A stretch of DNA of 64,000 bases from Ramlibacter tataouinensis TTB310 (GTDB lineage: Bacteria; Pseudomonadota; Gammaproteobacteria; Burkholderiales; Burkholderiaceae_C): the NCBI RefSeq assembly GCF_000215705.1, contig NC_015677.1:3608001-3672000 (forward strand), in the 5' to 3' direction. Shown here in pieces: positions 16,647 through 26,598 of this stretch. The position numbers and the translations under genes are program-made. Positions within the stretch are counted from its first letter, which is position 1, and every line of letters begins with the position of its first letter. Below the pieces are notes generated by a model. That model was not told the origin of the DNA, made no database searches, and saw only the letters and a program-made list of their open reading frames with translations.

Positions 16647-19600
16647 TCAGGCAGCGAGGGAGGCGCTGCAGTGGTGCTTGATCAGGCTGAGCAGCTCTTC
16701 TTCCGAGTAGGGCTTGCCCAGGTAGTGGTTAACGCCCAGGGTCTTGGCGTGCTCGCGGTGCTTCTCGGCGATGCGCGAGGTGATCATGATGATGGGCAGG
16801 CCGGCCCAGCGCTCGTCCGAGCGGATGTTGCGCGCCAGGTCGAAGCCGTCCATGCGCGGCATCTCGATGTCCGACAGCACCACCGCGGGCCGCTCCTCCG
16901 CCAGCCGCTCCAGTGCCTGCAGGCCGTCCGCCGCCATGGCGACCCGGTAGCCTTCGCGCGCCAGCAGGCGCTGCGTGACCCGGCGCACGGTGATGGAATC
17001 GTCCACCACCAGCACCAGCGGCACCTGTGGCGGCGCTGCGGGTGCCGGGATGGCCAGCAGGCCGCCGGCGGCAGGGGCTTTCTCGGCCTTCTCCAGCACG
17101 TGCGGCTGGGCGTGATCGGCGCTGAGCAGGCGGGCCTGCTCGCCGTAGACCGCGGACAGCGCCACCGGGTTGTAGATCAGCACCACCGCGCCGGAGGCCA
17201 GGACGGTCATGCCGGCCAGGCCGGGCAGGCGCGCCAGCTGCGGCCCCAGGTTCTTCACCACCACTTCCTGGTTGCCCAGCACTTCGTCCACGTGGACGGC
17301 GACGCGCTGCGCGGCGCTGCGGAACACCACCACCGGCATGGTCTTGCCCTGCGGCTCGGTGCTGCGCTGCGACGCCTGCAGCAGCGCGCCGGACCAGAAG
17401 AACGGCACCTGCTCGCCGGCGTGCTCGAAGCGGCCGCTGTTGTAGGCCTGCTGGACTTCCTTGGTGCTGGCGCGGCGCACCACCTCGACCACGTTGGCCG
17501 GCACGCCGATGGACAGCTTGCCGGTGCGCACCATCACCACCTGGGTGACGGCCGTGGTCAGCGGCAGCACCAGCTTGAAGCCGGTGCCCTGGCCGGGACG
17601 GGTGCTGGTCTCGATGCGTCCGCCCAGGGCATTGACCTCGGAGCGCACCACGTCCATGCCGATGCCGCGGCCCGCCAGCTCCGTTACCTGGGCGGCGGTG
17701 GAGAAGCCGGGCATGAAGATCAGGTTGGCCGCGTCCTGGTCGGTGATCTGCTGGTCGGGCCTGATCAGCCCCTGCTGGAGCGCCTTGTCGCGGATGCGGG
17801 CGATGTTCAGGCCGGCGCCGTCGTCCTGGAACTCCACCGACACGTCGTTGCCTTCGTGGTGCAGGTGGATGACGATGGTGCCCACCGGATCCTTGCCCGC
17901 GGCGACGCGGGCCTGCGGCTCCTCGATGCCGTGGGCGACGCAGTTGCGCAGCAGGTGCTCGAAAGCCGGCGTCATGCGGTCCAGCACGCCCCGGTCCATC
18001 TCGATGGAGCCGCCGGTGATGTCCAGCTTGACCTGCTTGCCGGTCTCCTTGGACGCCAGCCGCACCACGCGGTACAGCCGCTCGGAGATGCCCTCGAATT
18101 CCACCATGCGGGTGCGCAGCAGGTCGCGCTGCAGCTCGCGCGTCTGCCGCGCCTGGGCGATCAGGTCGTCTTCCGTGGCCTCCACGGTGCGCTGCAGGTT
18201 GCGCTGCACCGTGGCCACGTCGTTCACCGACTCGGCCATCATGCGCGTGAGTTCCTGCACCCGCGTGAAGCGGTCGAACTCCAGCGGGTCGAAACCGGCC
18301 GCGGAATCCTTGGACTGCGCCAGGCGCGACTGCATCTGCGACTCGGCCTGCAGCTCGATGTCGCGCAGCTGGGTGCGCAGGCGGTCCAGGTTGCCGCTCA
18401 GGTCGCCGAGCGAGCCGCGCAGGTGGCGCAGCTCGGTCTCCAGGCGCGAGCGGGTGATCATCACCTCGCCGGCCTGGTTGACCAGGCGGTCGAGCAGCTG
18501 CGAACGCACGCGCACCGCCTGGCTGGCGGCGGCGCGTTGCGGCGCCAGCTGGGTGGTGACCGGCATGGCCAGCACGGCGCGTTGGGCGGAAGCGGCCGCG
18601 GGAGGCCGAGGCTGGGCAGGTGCCGGCTGCGCTGCGGCGGGCTGCGCCGGCACGGGCTGTACCGGCGGGTTCACCGCGGGTGCCGCCGGTGCGGGCGCGG
18701 GCACACGTGCCTGCACGGGCGGCGCCGGCTCGAAGCGCTCTTCCACGGCGACCTGGCCGCCAGTGGCGCGCAGCTGGTCGAAGGCGGCCTGCAGGCTGTC
18801 GAACCGGTGCAGCAGGGGCTCGATGTCGGCGGCCGACACGGCCTCGCCGCCGAATTGCTCGATCGCGGACTCCATGCGGTGCGCCATCTCGCCCAGCCGC
18901 AGCGCACCCGCCAGGCGCGCGCTGCCCTTGAGCGTGTGCAGCGCGCGCAGCACCTCGTCGCGCGCGCCGCGTCCGTCGGGCCGGGTGGACCACTGGCGCA
19001 GCGAACTGCCCAGCACGGGCATCAGTTCCACCGCCTCTTCCTCGAAGATGGGGAACAGGTCCACGTCCACCGCGTCGGCGATGTCCAGCTGGTCTTCCTC
19101 GTCCTGCAGGTTGACCACCGGCACGCTGCGCGCCGCCGGTGCGACCGCGACCGCGGCAGCGGCGGCAGGTGCGGGCCGGACGGCCGGGGCCGCTGGCGCT
19201 GGCACCGGCGCTGCGGCCTTGGGCGGCGCTGCGGGCTTGGGCGTGGAAGGCTTGGGCGCGGGCACCAGCCCGCCGAAGCCGCTGGACGGGCTGTGCACCG
19301 CCGGCAGGTCGGTGCGCTGGGGCACGTCGAGCTCGTGCAAGGCGTGCAAGGCCTGGGCCACGTGGGTCTCGGGCTCCTTGAGGAAGCCGGCCGCGAACTG
19401 GTGCAGCAGCCGGCGGATTTCCTCGGCGGCTGCGAGGAAGGTCCGGCCATGCTGGGGCGTGCCGTAGGCCAGCGACTGGGTCTGCTGCAGCGCGGCTTCC
19501 AGCGCCCGGGCGATGTCGGACAAGGCATGGAAGCCCACCGTGGCGGAGCTGCCGGCCAACGCATGGGCCAGTCCCACCGTCGAATCGGGCACGCGCTGGT

Positions 19601-22600
19601 TCAGCTCCAGCGACCATTCCGACACCTCGGTCACCAGCCGGCGCGACCACTCGTCCGCCTCGTTCAGGTAGACGTTGTACAGCGGGATGCCGATGCGCAG
19701 CGAGCCGATCACCTTGACCTGCTCGTCCGCCGTCGACGCCTCGTCCATGGGCAGCATCTCCGCCAAAGCCGGCACCGTCGGCTCGGGCAGCTCGGCGCTG
19801 CCGGACAGGGCCGCCAGGCTGGTGAAGTCGATGGACTCGATCTCGGCGGTCACCGGCGCCGGCACGGCAGGGGCCGGGCCGGGCGCAGGAAAGTCGAAAT
19901 CGAAGTCGGCCGGCAATTCGGCCACGATCACTTCGGCGCCTTCGATCGCCGCTTCCAAGGTCATGGGCTGCGTCGCGTCCAGCGACCACTCCAGGGGCAC
20001 TTCCAGGGCAGCGGCCGGGGCTGCGCCCGCAGCACCTGCGCGCGCCTGCACCGGTGCCGGCGGTACCGGCGGTACCGGCGCCTTTGCGAAGTCGAAATCG
20101 GCCAGGGGAGGCAATTGGGCCGGCGCGGGCGCCTTGGGCGCCGCCGTCACGGGCTGCGGGGCGGGCACGGGCGCCTGCGGGGCGGGCTTCTCGGGCACCG
20201 GACCCGCCGCGCCACCTGCGGCCGCCTGGGGCACCGCTGACGGGGCGTCGCCGGGCAGGTTCAGCGAAAGCAGGCGCTGTTCCGTACGAAAGGCATCGGC
20301 CGGTCCGCGGAACATGGCGGACTTCCAGCGGCCGTCCTGCTTGGCGGCGATGTCGTCCGCCCAGCGGCCGAAACCGCGCATGGCCTCGGCGGACAAGGCC
20401 AGCAGCTGCGGGCTGGCGGGCTTCTGGTCGGCCAGCCAGGCGTTGAGCACCTGCTCCATCGCCCAGCCGGCATCGCCGAACTCGGTCAGCCCCACCATGC
20501 GCGAGCTGCCCTTGAGCGTGTGGAAGGCCCGGCGCAGCGTGGTCAGCTCGCCCATGTCGCCCGGTTCGGACCCCAGGGCGTCGATGGCGGCCAGGCCGTT
20601 CTGCACCACCTCGCGCGCCTCTTCCAGGAAGATGTCGAGCAACTCGCCGTCATCGCCGTCGTCGGCAGGCGCGCTGGCGACCGGTGCGGGTGCCGCGGCC
20701 GGCTTGGCCGGCGCCGCAGCCGGTTTGGCCGGCGCTGCCACCGGTGGGACGGTGAACGAGATTTCGGGAAGTGGCGGCGCCGCCTCCTGCGGGGACAGTG
20801 ACAAGGCGGCGGGCGCAGGTGCGTCCTTGCGGCCGACGATCGGCACGGACGCCTGCGGCACCGCAGGGCCGACCCGGCCCATCAGCGGCCTGAGCTCACC
20901 CACCGCATCGTCGTAGACGAACAGCTTCTTGGCCAGCGTGGGCTGGTAGTTCAGCATGTCGATCAGGAAGCCCAGCGCGCCCAGGTTGTTGCCGAGCTTG
21001 TCGAAAGCGCGGGAGTCGCGTGCCCGCGCCCCGTCGCCCTCGGAGATGATGATGGCTTCGACGCTGTCGCGCATGCGCAGCACGGCATGGGCCGCCTGGT
21101 CCAGTCCCAGCACGGACAGCACGCCGCGCATCTGGGAAAGATGGCCCGGCGCCCCCTTGAGCGGCGCCTTGTCCTCGGGGTTGCGGAAGAAGGCGTCCAG
21201 CACCTTCTCCAGTTCGCTCATGGTGGTGCGCAGCTCGCCGACCACGCTGCCCATGGTCTGGCGGTCGCTGACGCGGCGGTACAGCTCCTCCATCCAGGGC
21301 TCCAGCGCCTCCGGCCGGCCGCCCTTGCGCACCTTGTCCAGGCGCTCGGCGAGGTGGTTGGTGCGGGTCCCCAGCTGGCCGTCGGAGGGATCCAGGTCCT
21401 CGAAGGCCGCTTCCAGATAGAGCACCGCGGTCGCCACTTCCATCGCCAGCTCGGGGCGGGGCGGCTGCGCGGACCGCGCCACGCCATCCACCGCCGCGCT
21501 CAATGCCTGGGCCAGCGCCGTGCTGGACGGATGCAGCTTGCCCAGCGAATCGCTGACCAGGTGGAACTGGTCGGCCACGCTCTTGATCTTGCCGGTCTCG
21601 CCACCGGACAGCGCGGACCAGGTTTCCTTGGCCGTGGCGATGCGCTTGCGGGCCTGCGCGAGCAGCACGGGGTCGAAGCGGCCGTACTGCGCCGTGAGGT
21701 ACTCGACCGGCTTGAACTTGTTCAGGCTCCAGGCCAGGCGCACACCCGTGAGCGCGGGCGCGTCGGCCGCGTGCGCCGGTACCGCCTGGGCGCAGAAGAA
21801 CACCAGGTCCTGGGCCAGGCGGTCGGATACCGCGGAGTCGCCCTTGGCCAGGGTCGCGTACTGCAGCAGCACGCGCGAGCCGGCCCGCTTGACGTAGACG
21901 TCATGCGGCAGCAACCCCAGCGCCAGCGCCTCGAAAAAGCCGGCGCACAGCTTCCAGAAGATGCGCGGCTGGCGCGCCTGCTGGCCGGCGGCCAGCGACA
22001 GGCAGGTCTGCGTCAGTTCGCGGGCCGCCGCCGCGTCGCCCGACTTGACGATGCGCAGCACCGCCTGGTCCAGGCGCGCACGCACGGGCGGTTCGTAGCC
22101 CAGCGCCTGGGCCGTTGCGGGCGTCTCGGGCTCGACCCAGCGCCAGTCCCCGGTCCACAGGTCGGCCGGGTGCACGCGGTCGGCACCGGACAGCTCCTGG
22201 ATGTCCCGGTACTGGGGGAACAGGCCGACCGCCGACACCGGCTTGCCCAGCAGCACGCCTTCCAGGTACTCGGCCAGCGCGAAGCCGGCCCGCTCGACCT
22301 TGGCCGCGGCCGGTTCGCTGCACAGCTCGGGCCGCTCCACGAATTTCTGCACCACCGTCTCCATGGACCGCAGCACATGGGCGGGCGCCTCCTGGCCCAC
22401 CATCTCCAGCGCACCCACCGCCTGGTGCAGCTGCTGGCGGGCGATGCGCAGCTGCCCGGCATCGACCGACGCCATGTCGGTGCCGCGGGCCAGGCCCGCG
22501 TCGCGCACGAACCGGCGCAGGGCGGCCGAAGCCGATTCGAGCGACTTGCGCAGTTCGTCGAGCACCCAGGCCAACGGGCCCAGGTCGTTGGCTGCCAGAT

Positions 22601-22625
22601 CGTGATCGGTGTCGTTGGCTTGCAT
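16647..22625 (-). CDS. chpA: ChpA: giant hybrid histidine kinase of the type IV pilus chemosensory system
   Basis: A 1992-residue CheA-like protein. In order: an N-terminal Hpt-like region; phosphotransfer domains with His702 (AFHTLKGSS), His1021 (AHALAGSS) and His1230 (ALHTLKGSA), separated by Ala/Pro-rich linkers; a dimerisation/HATPase core with N-box LLRNCVAHGIEEP (about 1555-1567) and G-boxes DDGAGLN and GRGIGMDVV (1600-1660); a CheW-like domain; and a C-terminal receiver with the aspartate in LSDIEMPRMDGF (about 1918). It phosphorylates PilG and PilH downstream of PilJ to control twitching and surface responses. The ATG at 22625 (MQANDTD) is chosen; the upstream open frame is antisense of pilJ. 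CheB/CheR-like chpB/pilK are not adjacent. Confidence 0.93.
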   Translation of the reverse strand: MQANDTDHDLAANDLGPLAWVLDELRKSLESASAALRRFVRDAGLARGTDMASVDAGQLRIARQQLHQAVGALEMVGQEAPAHVLRSMETVVQKFVERPELCSEPAAAKVERAGFALAEYLEGVLLGKPVSAVGLFPQYRDIQELSGADRVHPADLWTGDWRWVEPETPATAQALGYEPPVRARLDQAVLRIVKSGDAAAARELTQTCLSLAAGQQARQPRIFWKLCAGFFEALALGLLPHDVYVKRAGSRVLLQYATLAKGDSAVSDRLAQDLVFFCAQAVPAHAADAPALTGVRLAWSLNKFKPVEYLTAQYGRFDPVLLAQARKRIATAKETWSALSGGETGKIKSVADQFHLVSDSLGKLHPSSTALAQALSAAVDGVARSAQPPRPELAMEVATAVLYLEAAFEDLDPSDGQLGTRTNHLAERLDKVRKGGRPEALEPWMEELYRRVSDRQTMGSVVGELRTTMSELEKVLDAFFRNPEDKAPLKGAPGHLSQMRGVLSVLGLDQAAHAVLRMRDSVEAIIISEGDGARARDSRAFDKLGNNLGALGFLIDMLNYQPTLAKKLFVYDDAVGELRPLMGRVGPAVPQASVPIVGRKDAPAPAALSLSPQEAAPPLPEISFTVPPVAAPAKPAAAPAKPAAAPAPVASAPADDGDDGELLDIFLEEAREVVQNGLAAIDALGSEPGDMGELTTLRRAFHTLKGSSRMVGLTEFGDAGWAMEQVLNAWLADQKPASPQLLALSAEAMRGFGRWADDIAAKQDGRWKSAMFRGPADAFRTEQRLLSLNLPGDAPSAVPQAAAGGAAGPVPEKPAPQAPVPAPQPVTAAPKAPAPAQLPPLADFDFAKAPVPPVPPAPVQARAGAAGAAPAAALEVPLEWSLDATQPMTLEAAIEGAEVIVAELPADFDFDFPAPGPAPAVPAPVTAEIESIDFTSLAALSGSAELPEPTVPALAEMLPMDEASTADEQVKVIGSLRIGIPLYNVYLNEADEWSRRLVTEVSEWSLELNQRVPDSTVGLAHALAGSSATVGFHALSDIARALEAALQQTQSLAYGTPQHGRTFLAAAEEIRRLLHQFAAGFLKEPETHVAQALHALHELDVPQRTDLPAVHSPSSGFGGLVPAPKPSTPKPAAPPKAAAPVPAPAAPAVRPAPAAAAAVAVAPAARSVPVVNLQDEEDQLDIADAVDVDLFPIFEEEAVELMPVLGSSLRQWSTRPDGRGARDEVLRALHTLKGSARLAGALRLGEMAHRMESAIEQFGGEAVSAADIEPLLHRFDSLQAAFDQLRATGGQVAVEERFEPAPPVQARVPAPAPAAPAVNPPVQPVPAQPAAAQPAPAQPRPPAAASAQRAVLAMPVTTQLAPQRAAASQAVRVRSQLLDRLVNQAGEVMITRSRLETELRHLRGSLGDLSGNLDRLRTQLRDIELQAESQMQSRLAQSKDSAAGFDPLEFDRFTRVQELTRMMAESVNDVATVQRNLQRTVEATEDDLIAQARQTRELQRDLLRTRMVEFEGISERLYRVVRLASKETGKQVKLDITGGSIEMDRGVLDRMTPAFEHLLRNCVAHGIEEPQARVAAGKDPVGTIVIHLHHEGNDVSVEFQDDGAGLNIARIRDKALQQGLIRPDQQITDQDAANLIFMPGFSTAAQVTELAGRGIGMDVVRSEVNALGGRIETSTRPGQGTGFKLVLPLTTAVTQVVMVRTGKLSIGVPANVVEVVRRASTKEVQQAYNSGRFEHAGEQVPFFWSGALLQASQRSTEPQGKTMPVVVFRSAAQRVAVHVDEVLGNQEVVVKNLGPQLARLPGLAGMTVLASGAVVLIYNPVALSAVYGEQARLLSADHAQPHVLEKAEKAPAAGGLLAIPAPAAPPQVPLVLVVDDSITVRRVTQRLLAREGYRVAMAADGLQALERLAEERPAVVLSDIEMPRMDGFDLARNIRSDERWAGLPIIMITSRIAEKHREHAKTLGVNHYLGKPYSEEELLSLIKHHCSASLAA

Positions 22626-22681
22626 GAAGGGCTCTGGCTGTGGCCGGAATGCGAAAGGTTCGGGTTCGGTCGGTGACCCGT

Positions 22682-24952
22682 TCAGGCGATCTTGAAGCGC
22701 GACACCGACTGGCGCAGCTCTTCGGCCATGCGGGACAGCTCGCGCACCTGCTGGGCCGTGGATCGCGTGCCCTCGCCGGTCTGTTCCGTCACGGCGAAGA
22801 TGTGCTGGATGTTGCCGGCCACCACGTTGGCGGATTCGGCTTCCCTGGAAGCGGACGTCGAGATTTGCTCGATCAGCTCGGCGAGCCGGCGCGACACCTG
22901 GTCGATCTCGGTCAGGGCCGTGCCGGCGTTGTCGGACAGCTTGGCCCCCTCGACCACACCCTGCGTGGAGCGCTCCATGGCGGCCACCGCGTCCTGCGTG
23001 TCGGTCTGAATCGCCTTCACCAGCGCCGAGATCTGGCGCGTGGCGTCTGCCGAGCGCTCGGCCAGTCGCTGCACTTCTTCGGCCACCACCGAGAAGCCGC
23101 GGCCCGCCTCGCCCGCCGACGCGGCCTGGATGGCGGCGTTCAGGGCCAGCACGTTGGTCTGTTCGGTAATGTCGGAAATCAGTTCGGTGATTTCGCCGAT
23201 CTCCTGCGAGGATTCGCCCAGCCGCTTGATCCGCTTGGAGGTCTCCTGGATCTGGTCGCGGATGGCGTTCATGCCGCCGATGGCGTTCTGCACGGCCGCC
23301 AGGCCCGATTCGGCAGCCTGCAGCGACTGGCGCGCCACCTGGGCCGACTCCTGCGCCTGGCCGGACACCTGGTTGATTCGTCCGGCCATGTCGAGCACCG
23401 ACTGGCCGGTTTCGCGGATCTCGCGCAGCTGCTCGGTCGACGCGGCCAGCAGTTCGGTCGAGGTGCTTTCCACCTGGGCCGTCGTGGCCGCCACCCGGGT
23501 CGCCGTGCTCTGCACGCTGCCCACCAGCTGGCGCAGTTCTTCCACCGTGTAGTTCACCGAGTCGGCGATCGCACCGGTGATGTCCTCGGTCACGGTGGCT
23601 TCCTGGGTCAGGTCGCCTTCGGCGACCGTCTGCAGTTCGTTCATCAGCCGCAGAATGGCCGCCTGGTTGGCGTCGTTGACGCGCTTGGCCTCCTGCTCCT
23701 GCTGCTCGGCCTCCTGGCGCTGCTGCTCGGCGATGGTCTGGCGCTTGCGGCTGTCCTGCAGCTGCACATAGGCCAGGCCGATCGAGCACAGGATGGCGAA
23801 CAGGGCCGCCACGGCCAGCGCGATCAGCGCGCCCGCGCCCAGGCCCGTCTGCCCGGACAGCTTGCCCTGCAGGTCTTCCAGCGCGCGGCGCAGCGGTTCG
23901 CTATCGGCAATGATCGCGGACTGCGCTTCGCGGGCGGACACCAGGCCTTGCAGGTTGCCCAGAATGGCGCCCGCCTGCGTGCGCGTCTCCTCGTACAGCT
24001 TCATCAGCGCGTCCAGCCGCTCGCGCGTCTGCGGTTCCTTGGAGCCGGCCAGGCGCAGTTCCGGGCTGCCGTCCAGCAGGCCCTGGGCGATCTCCTTGAA
24101 GGAGTTCAGGTCCTTGCCCAGCAGGAACACGGCCTCGGGACTCACGCCTTCCATGGTCAGGAACTCGTTGGCCGACTTGCCGATGCGCTGCGTCAGCATC
24201 ACCAGCTGGCCGGCCGCGGAAATCTCCGCCGGCGGGGCGTTCTGCTGCAGCTTGAGCGACGACACCGTCTCGGCGATCTCCAGCAGGTCCGACGACTGGC
24301 GGTTGATGGTGCGCAGCGCGTTGCCCACCTGCGTCAGGATCTTCTGCTGGCCCATCACGGTGGCGGCGTTCTTCTCCGCGCGCTCCATCAGCGGCTGGAT
24401 CTGGTCCACGTCGGCCTGGTAGGCGGCCGCCACCGGCTGCAGGCGCAGCGAGTCGTCGCCGGCCTTGAGCGCGCGGATCGTCCTGGCCAGCGACTCGGAG
24501 CTTTCCTTCACGTCGGGGAAGGCCTGGGCACTGCCCACCAGCGCCTGGGACACCGACTTGGCCAGACGCTGCGACTGCATCATCGATTCGCCCGTGCCTG
24601 CCAGCTGCTGCGCCACGCGATCGGCCTGGTTCACCGCGAGGATGGCCACCGCGCCCAGCACGACCAGCGCCAGGGCCAGCAGCGTGAACAGCACGCGCTG
24701 GTGGGTCGCCACCGTCCTGCGCCCCAGCAGCGGAACCGAGACCATCTCGGCCTCGATCTGCTCGAGGGCCGGGTCCAGGGAATCGTCAACCTGCTCGTCG
24801 GCCTCGCCCTCGGCCGCGCGGGGGCCCTTGAGGTTGGTCCGCGGCGCCGGGGCCGCCATGCTGTGCAGTATCGGGTCCGCCGTGGCCAGGCTCAGCTCAC
24901 CGACCGAGGACTCCGGCGGCTTCTTGGAGAAAAGATGTTTGAGGACGGACAT
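22682..24952 (-). CDS. pilJ: PilJ: methyl-accepting chemotaxis protein for type IV pili
   Basis: A 756-residue chemoreceptor: cytoplasmic N-terminus, TM1 at about 87-107, a periplasmic ligand region with two PilJ-type helical repeats (each with a [20 protein letters not shown] motif), TM2 at about 370-392, a HAMP-like linker, and a coiled-coil signalling domain with the conserved hairpin around [20 protein letters not shown], where CheA and CheW bind. It lies 56 bases before chpA and 21 after pilI. The acidic N-terminal extension (residues 1-80) is longer than in Pseudomonas PilJ. The signal sensed is unknown; in Pseudomonas PilJ interacts with pilin. Confidence 0.94.
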   Translation of the reverse strand: MSVLKHLFSKKPPESSVGELSLATADPILHSMAAPAPRTNLKGPRAAEGEADEQVDDSLDPALEQIEAEMVSVPLLGRRTVATHQRVLFTLLALALVVLGAVAILAVNQADRVAQQLAGTGESMMQSQRLAKSVSQALVGSAQAFPDVKESSESLARTIRALKAGDDSLRLQPVAAAYQADVDQIQPLMERAEKNAATVMGQQKILTQVGNALRTINRQSSDLLEIAETVSSLKLQQNAPPAEISAAGQLVMLTQRIGKSANEFLTMEGVSPEAVFLLGKDLNSFKEIAQGLLDGSPELRLAGSKEPQTRERLDALMKLYEETRTQAGAILGNLQGLVSAREAQSAIIADSEPLRRALEDLQGKLSGQTGLGAGALIALAVAALFAILCSIGLAYVQLQDSRKRQTIAEQQRQEAEQQEQEAKRVNDANQAAILRLMNELQTVAEGDLTQEATVTEDITGAIADSVNYTVEELRQLVGSVQSTATRVAATTAQVESTSTELLAASTEQLREIRETGQSVLDMAGRINQVSGQAQESAQVARQSLQAAESGLAAVQNAIGGMNAIRDQIQETSKRIKRLGESSQEIGEITELISDITEQTNVLALNAAIQAASAGEAGRGFSVVAEEVQRLAERSADATRQISALVKAIQTDTQDAVAAMERSTQGVVEGAKLSDNAGTALTEIDQVSRRLAELIEQISTSASREAESANVVAGNIQHIFAVTEQTGEGTRSTAQQVRELSRMAEELRQSVSRFKIA

Positions 24953-24973
24953 GATGCGGGCCTTCCGGAATGC

Positions 24974-25504
24974 TTATGCGCTGATGCTCAGGAATTGGGG
25001 TTGCTGCGAAAGCGCCTGCAGGTTGATCTCCTGCCAGTAGGCGCCACTGGCGTCGGTGTAGCCGCTGCCGAAATAGCCGGGCGAGCCCGCGGGCGGCTCG
25101 GAAGACGACGAGAAGGCGTCCAGCCCGCGCAGCCCGGCCAGCCGGTCGATCAGCAGTGCGCAATTGACCTCGAGCATGGCGCTCAGCGCGACCAGCCGCG
25201 CATCGGCGCGGCTGGTCTCGACGCGCTGCTGTGGCGCGCGCCCGCCGACGAAGCCGGCCAGGTCCACCACGCCGTACAGGCCGCCACGCAGATTGGCCAC
25301 GCCCAGGAACCAGGCATGGGTATAGGGCACCGGCTGGGCATTGGCGAAGGGAAAGATCTCGCCCGATTGCGCGAGCGGGAACAGGTACCTGGCGCCCGCG
25401 GCCTCGACCGCCAGCCAGGAAGCCTGTACGCCCTCGGTACGCGCGGCCTGCAGGCGGTTGGCCAGTCGGCTCTGGAGCTCTCGGAGGGCTTCGCGGTTGG
25501 CCAT
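24974..25504 (-). CDS. pilI: PilI: CheW-like coupling protein
   Basis: A 176-residue CheW-domain protein with WLAVEAAGARYLFPLAQSG near residue 30 and the characteristic FLGVANLRGGLYGVVDL (66-82). It couples PilJ to ChpA. It lies between pilH (gap 25 bases) and pilJ in the same order as in Pseudomonas and other type IV-piliated bacteria. A serine-rich loop (SSSSEPP) near residue 140 is not part of the core fold. Confidence 0.92.
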   Translation of the reverse strand: MANREALRELQSRLANRLQAARTEGVQASWLAVEAAGARYLFPLAQSGEIFPFANAQPVPYTHAWFLGVANLRGGLYGVVDLAGFVGGRAPQQRVETSRADARLVALSAMLEVNCALLIDRLAGLRGLDAFSSSSEPPAGSPGYFGSGYTDASGAYWQEINLQALSQQPQFLSISA

Positions 25505-25529
25505 GGGAAGGTACTGCCTGCGCCAGGCC

Positions 25530-25895
25530 TCAGCTCAGGGCTTTGATCTTGGCCATGAGCTCGCCGGCGTCCACCGGCTTGGTGATGTAGTCGCGCGCGC
25601 CCTGGCGCATGCCCCACACCCGGTCGGTCTCCTGGTTCTTGCTGGTACACATGATGATGGGCACGTCGGCGTACAGCGGGTCGCGCGTGATGGCACGCGT
25701 GAGCTGGAAACCGTTCTGGCCGGGCATGACCACGTCCATCAGGATCAGGTGGGGCTTTTCCTCGGCCAGGCGGCGGAAGGCGTCTTCCGCGTTCTCCGCG
25801 GTTTTGACAGAGAAACCCGCCTTCTGGAGCAGGTCCGTCATGAACATCAATTCGGTCTTGGAATCGTCCACGACGAGGACTTTCGAGATCGCCAT
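25530..25895 (-). CDS. pilH: PilH: single-domain response regulator
   Basis: A 121-residue receiver domain with acidic pocket VVDDSK (8-13), phosphoacceptor Asp54 in LILMDVVMPGQ and the conserved YITKPVD lysine near the C-terminus. PilH is one of two CheY-like outputs of ChpA and is linked to pilus retraction. The ATG at 25895 shares one base with the pilG stop and has AAGGAG 8 bases upstream; a GTG one codon earlier would give a 4-base overlap. Confidence 0.93.
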   Translation of the reverse strand: MAISKVLVVDDSKTELMFMTDLLQKAGFSVKTAENAEDAFRRLAEEKPHLILMDVVMPGQNGFQLTRAITRDPLYADVPIIMCTSKNQETDRVWGMRQGARDYITKPVDAGELMAKIKALS

Positions 25896-26293
25896 CACAT
25901 CACTCCTTCTTGGGCGGAGCCGAACTGCTGGACGGTCTGGAGCAGTTGGTCCTTGGTAAACGGTTTGGTGAGGTAGTCCTCGGAGCCGACCATGCGGCCG
26001 CGGGCCTTGTCGAACACACCATCCTTGGACGACAGCATCACCACGGGCACGGACGCGAACCGGGCATTGCGCTTGATGATGGCGCAGGTCTGGTAGCCGT
26101 CGAGCCGGGGCATCAGGATGTCGCAGAAGATCAGGTTCGGCTGGTAATCGTTGACCTTGGCCAGGGCATCGAAACCATCCTCGGCCAGCATGACCTCGTG
26201 GCCGCCCTGCTTCAGGAAGATCTCGGCGCTGCGCCGGATCGTGTTGCTGTCGTCGATCACCAGCACCTTGAACGCTGATCCGGTCGTGCTCAC
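25895..26293 (-). CDS. pilG: PilG: single-domain response regulator
   Basis: A 132-residue receiver domain: acidic pair in VLVIDDSN, phosphoacceptor Asp58 (LIFCDILMPRLDGY), and the YLTKPFTKD lysine. PilG is the ChpA output linked to pilus extension and cAMP signalling in Pseudomonas. It starts with GTG at 26293, with AGGAG 9 bases upstream; the ATG at 26310 is out of frame. It is the first pil gene; the rubredoxin gene lies 68 bases upstream on the same strand, so it may share that promoter or use its own. Confidence 0.92.
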   Translation of the reverse strand: MSTTGSAFKVLVIDDSNTIRRSAEIFLKQGGHEVMLAEDGFDALAKVNDYQPNLIFCDILMPRLDGYQTCAIIKRNARFASVPVVMLSSKDGVFDKARGRMVGSEDYLTKPFTKDQLLQTVQQFGSAQEGVM

Positions 26294-26361
26294 TTGACGG
26301 CGCTCCTCATTTGTAACTACCTGGGCGATCCATCATCGAAAGATGTAACAGGCACACCCCC

Positions 26362-26535
26362 TCAAATCTGAACCATCTCAAAATCTTCCTTGCGTGCACC
26401 GCACTCCGGGCAAGTCCAGTTCATGGGCACTTGCTCCCATGGCGTCCCCGGTGCGATGCCGTGGTCGGGAGCTCCGGCGGACTCGTCGTAGATCCATCCG
26501 CAAATCAGACACATCCAGGTTTTTGCTTCAGTCAC
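26362..26535 (-). CDS. Rubredoxin
   Basis: A 57-residue iron protein with both Cys-x2-Cys knuckles: CLICGWIYD (Cys9, Cys12) and CPECGARKEDFE (Cys42, Cys45), plus the conserved PGTPWE and WTCPECG aromatic residues, so a single Fe(SCys)4 centre is expected. The gene starts with GTG at 26535; the first internal ATG is at codon 8, one residue before the first cysteine, so GTG is more likely. It heads the pilGHIJ-chpA cluster and is divergent from thiD. It is an electron carrier with unknown partners; the link to pili is positional only. Confidence 0.92.
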   Translation of the reverse strand: MTEAKTWMCLICGWIYDESAGAPDHGIAPGTPWEQVPMNWTCPECGARKEDFEMVQI

Positions 26536-26560
26536 AGCTTAAAGGGCCTTCGAATAGAAT
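26531..26560 (+). promoter_or_regulatory. Possible promoter of the thiD-like gene
   Basis: GTCACA (26531-26536, four of six matches to TTGACA), an 18-base spacer and TAGAAT (26555-26560, five of six matches to TATAAT) face the thiD-like gene at 26599. The -35 overlaps the rubredoxin start codon, so the two divergent genes may interfere. Confidence 0.3.
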
Positions 26561-26598
26561 GCAACGATTGTATCGAGGGCCCTCGCAGCGAAGCCGCA

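Noticed and set aside
20041..20100. Repeated GGCGGTACC units in chpA as a tandem repeat element
   Set aside because: Only two units, encoding the Pro/Val linker; ordinary low-complexity linker coding sequence.
16671..20240. A 1189-codon open frame antisense to chpA
   Set aside because: Shadow of the chpA Ala/Pro-rich linkers and kinase core; composition is unlike any protein family and no initiation signal is present.
22626..23789. 388-codon extension of chpA into pilJ
   Set aside because: Reads pilJ in the wrong frame on the same strand; text is Arg/Gly-rich with no domain, whereas MQANDTD at 22625 is a normal start.
26431..26598. TTG start extending thiD upstream by 56 codons
   Set aside because: The extension is antisense to the rubredoxin gene, which has all four cysteines and the conserved aromatic residues.
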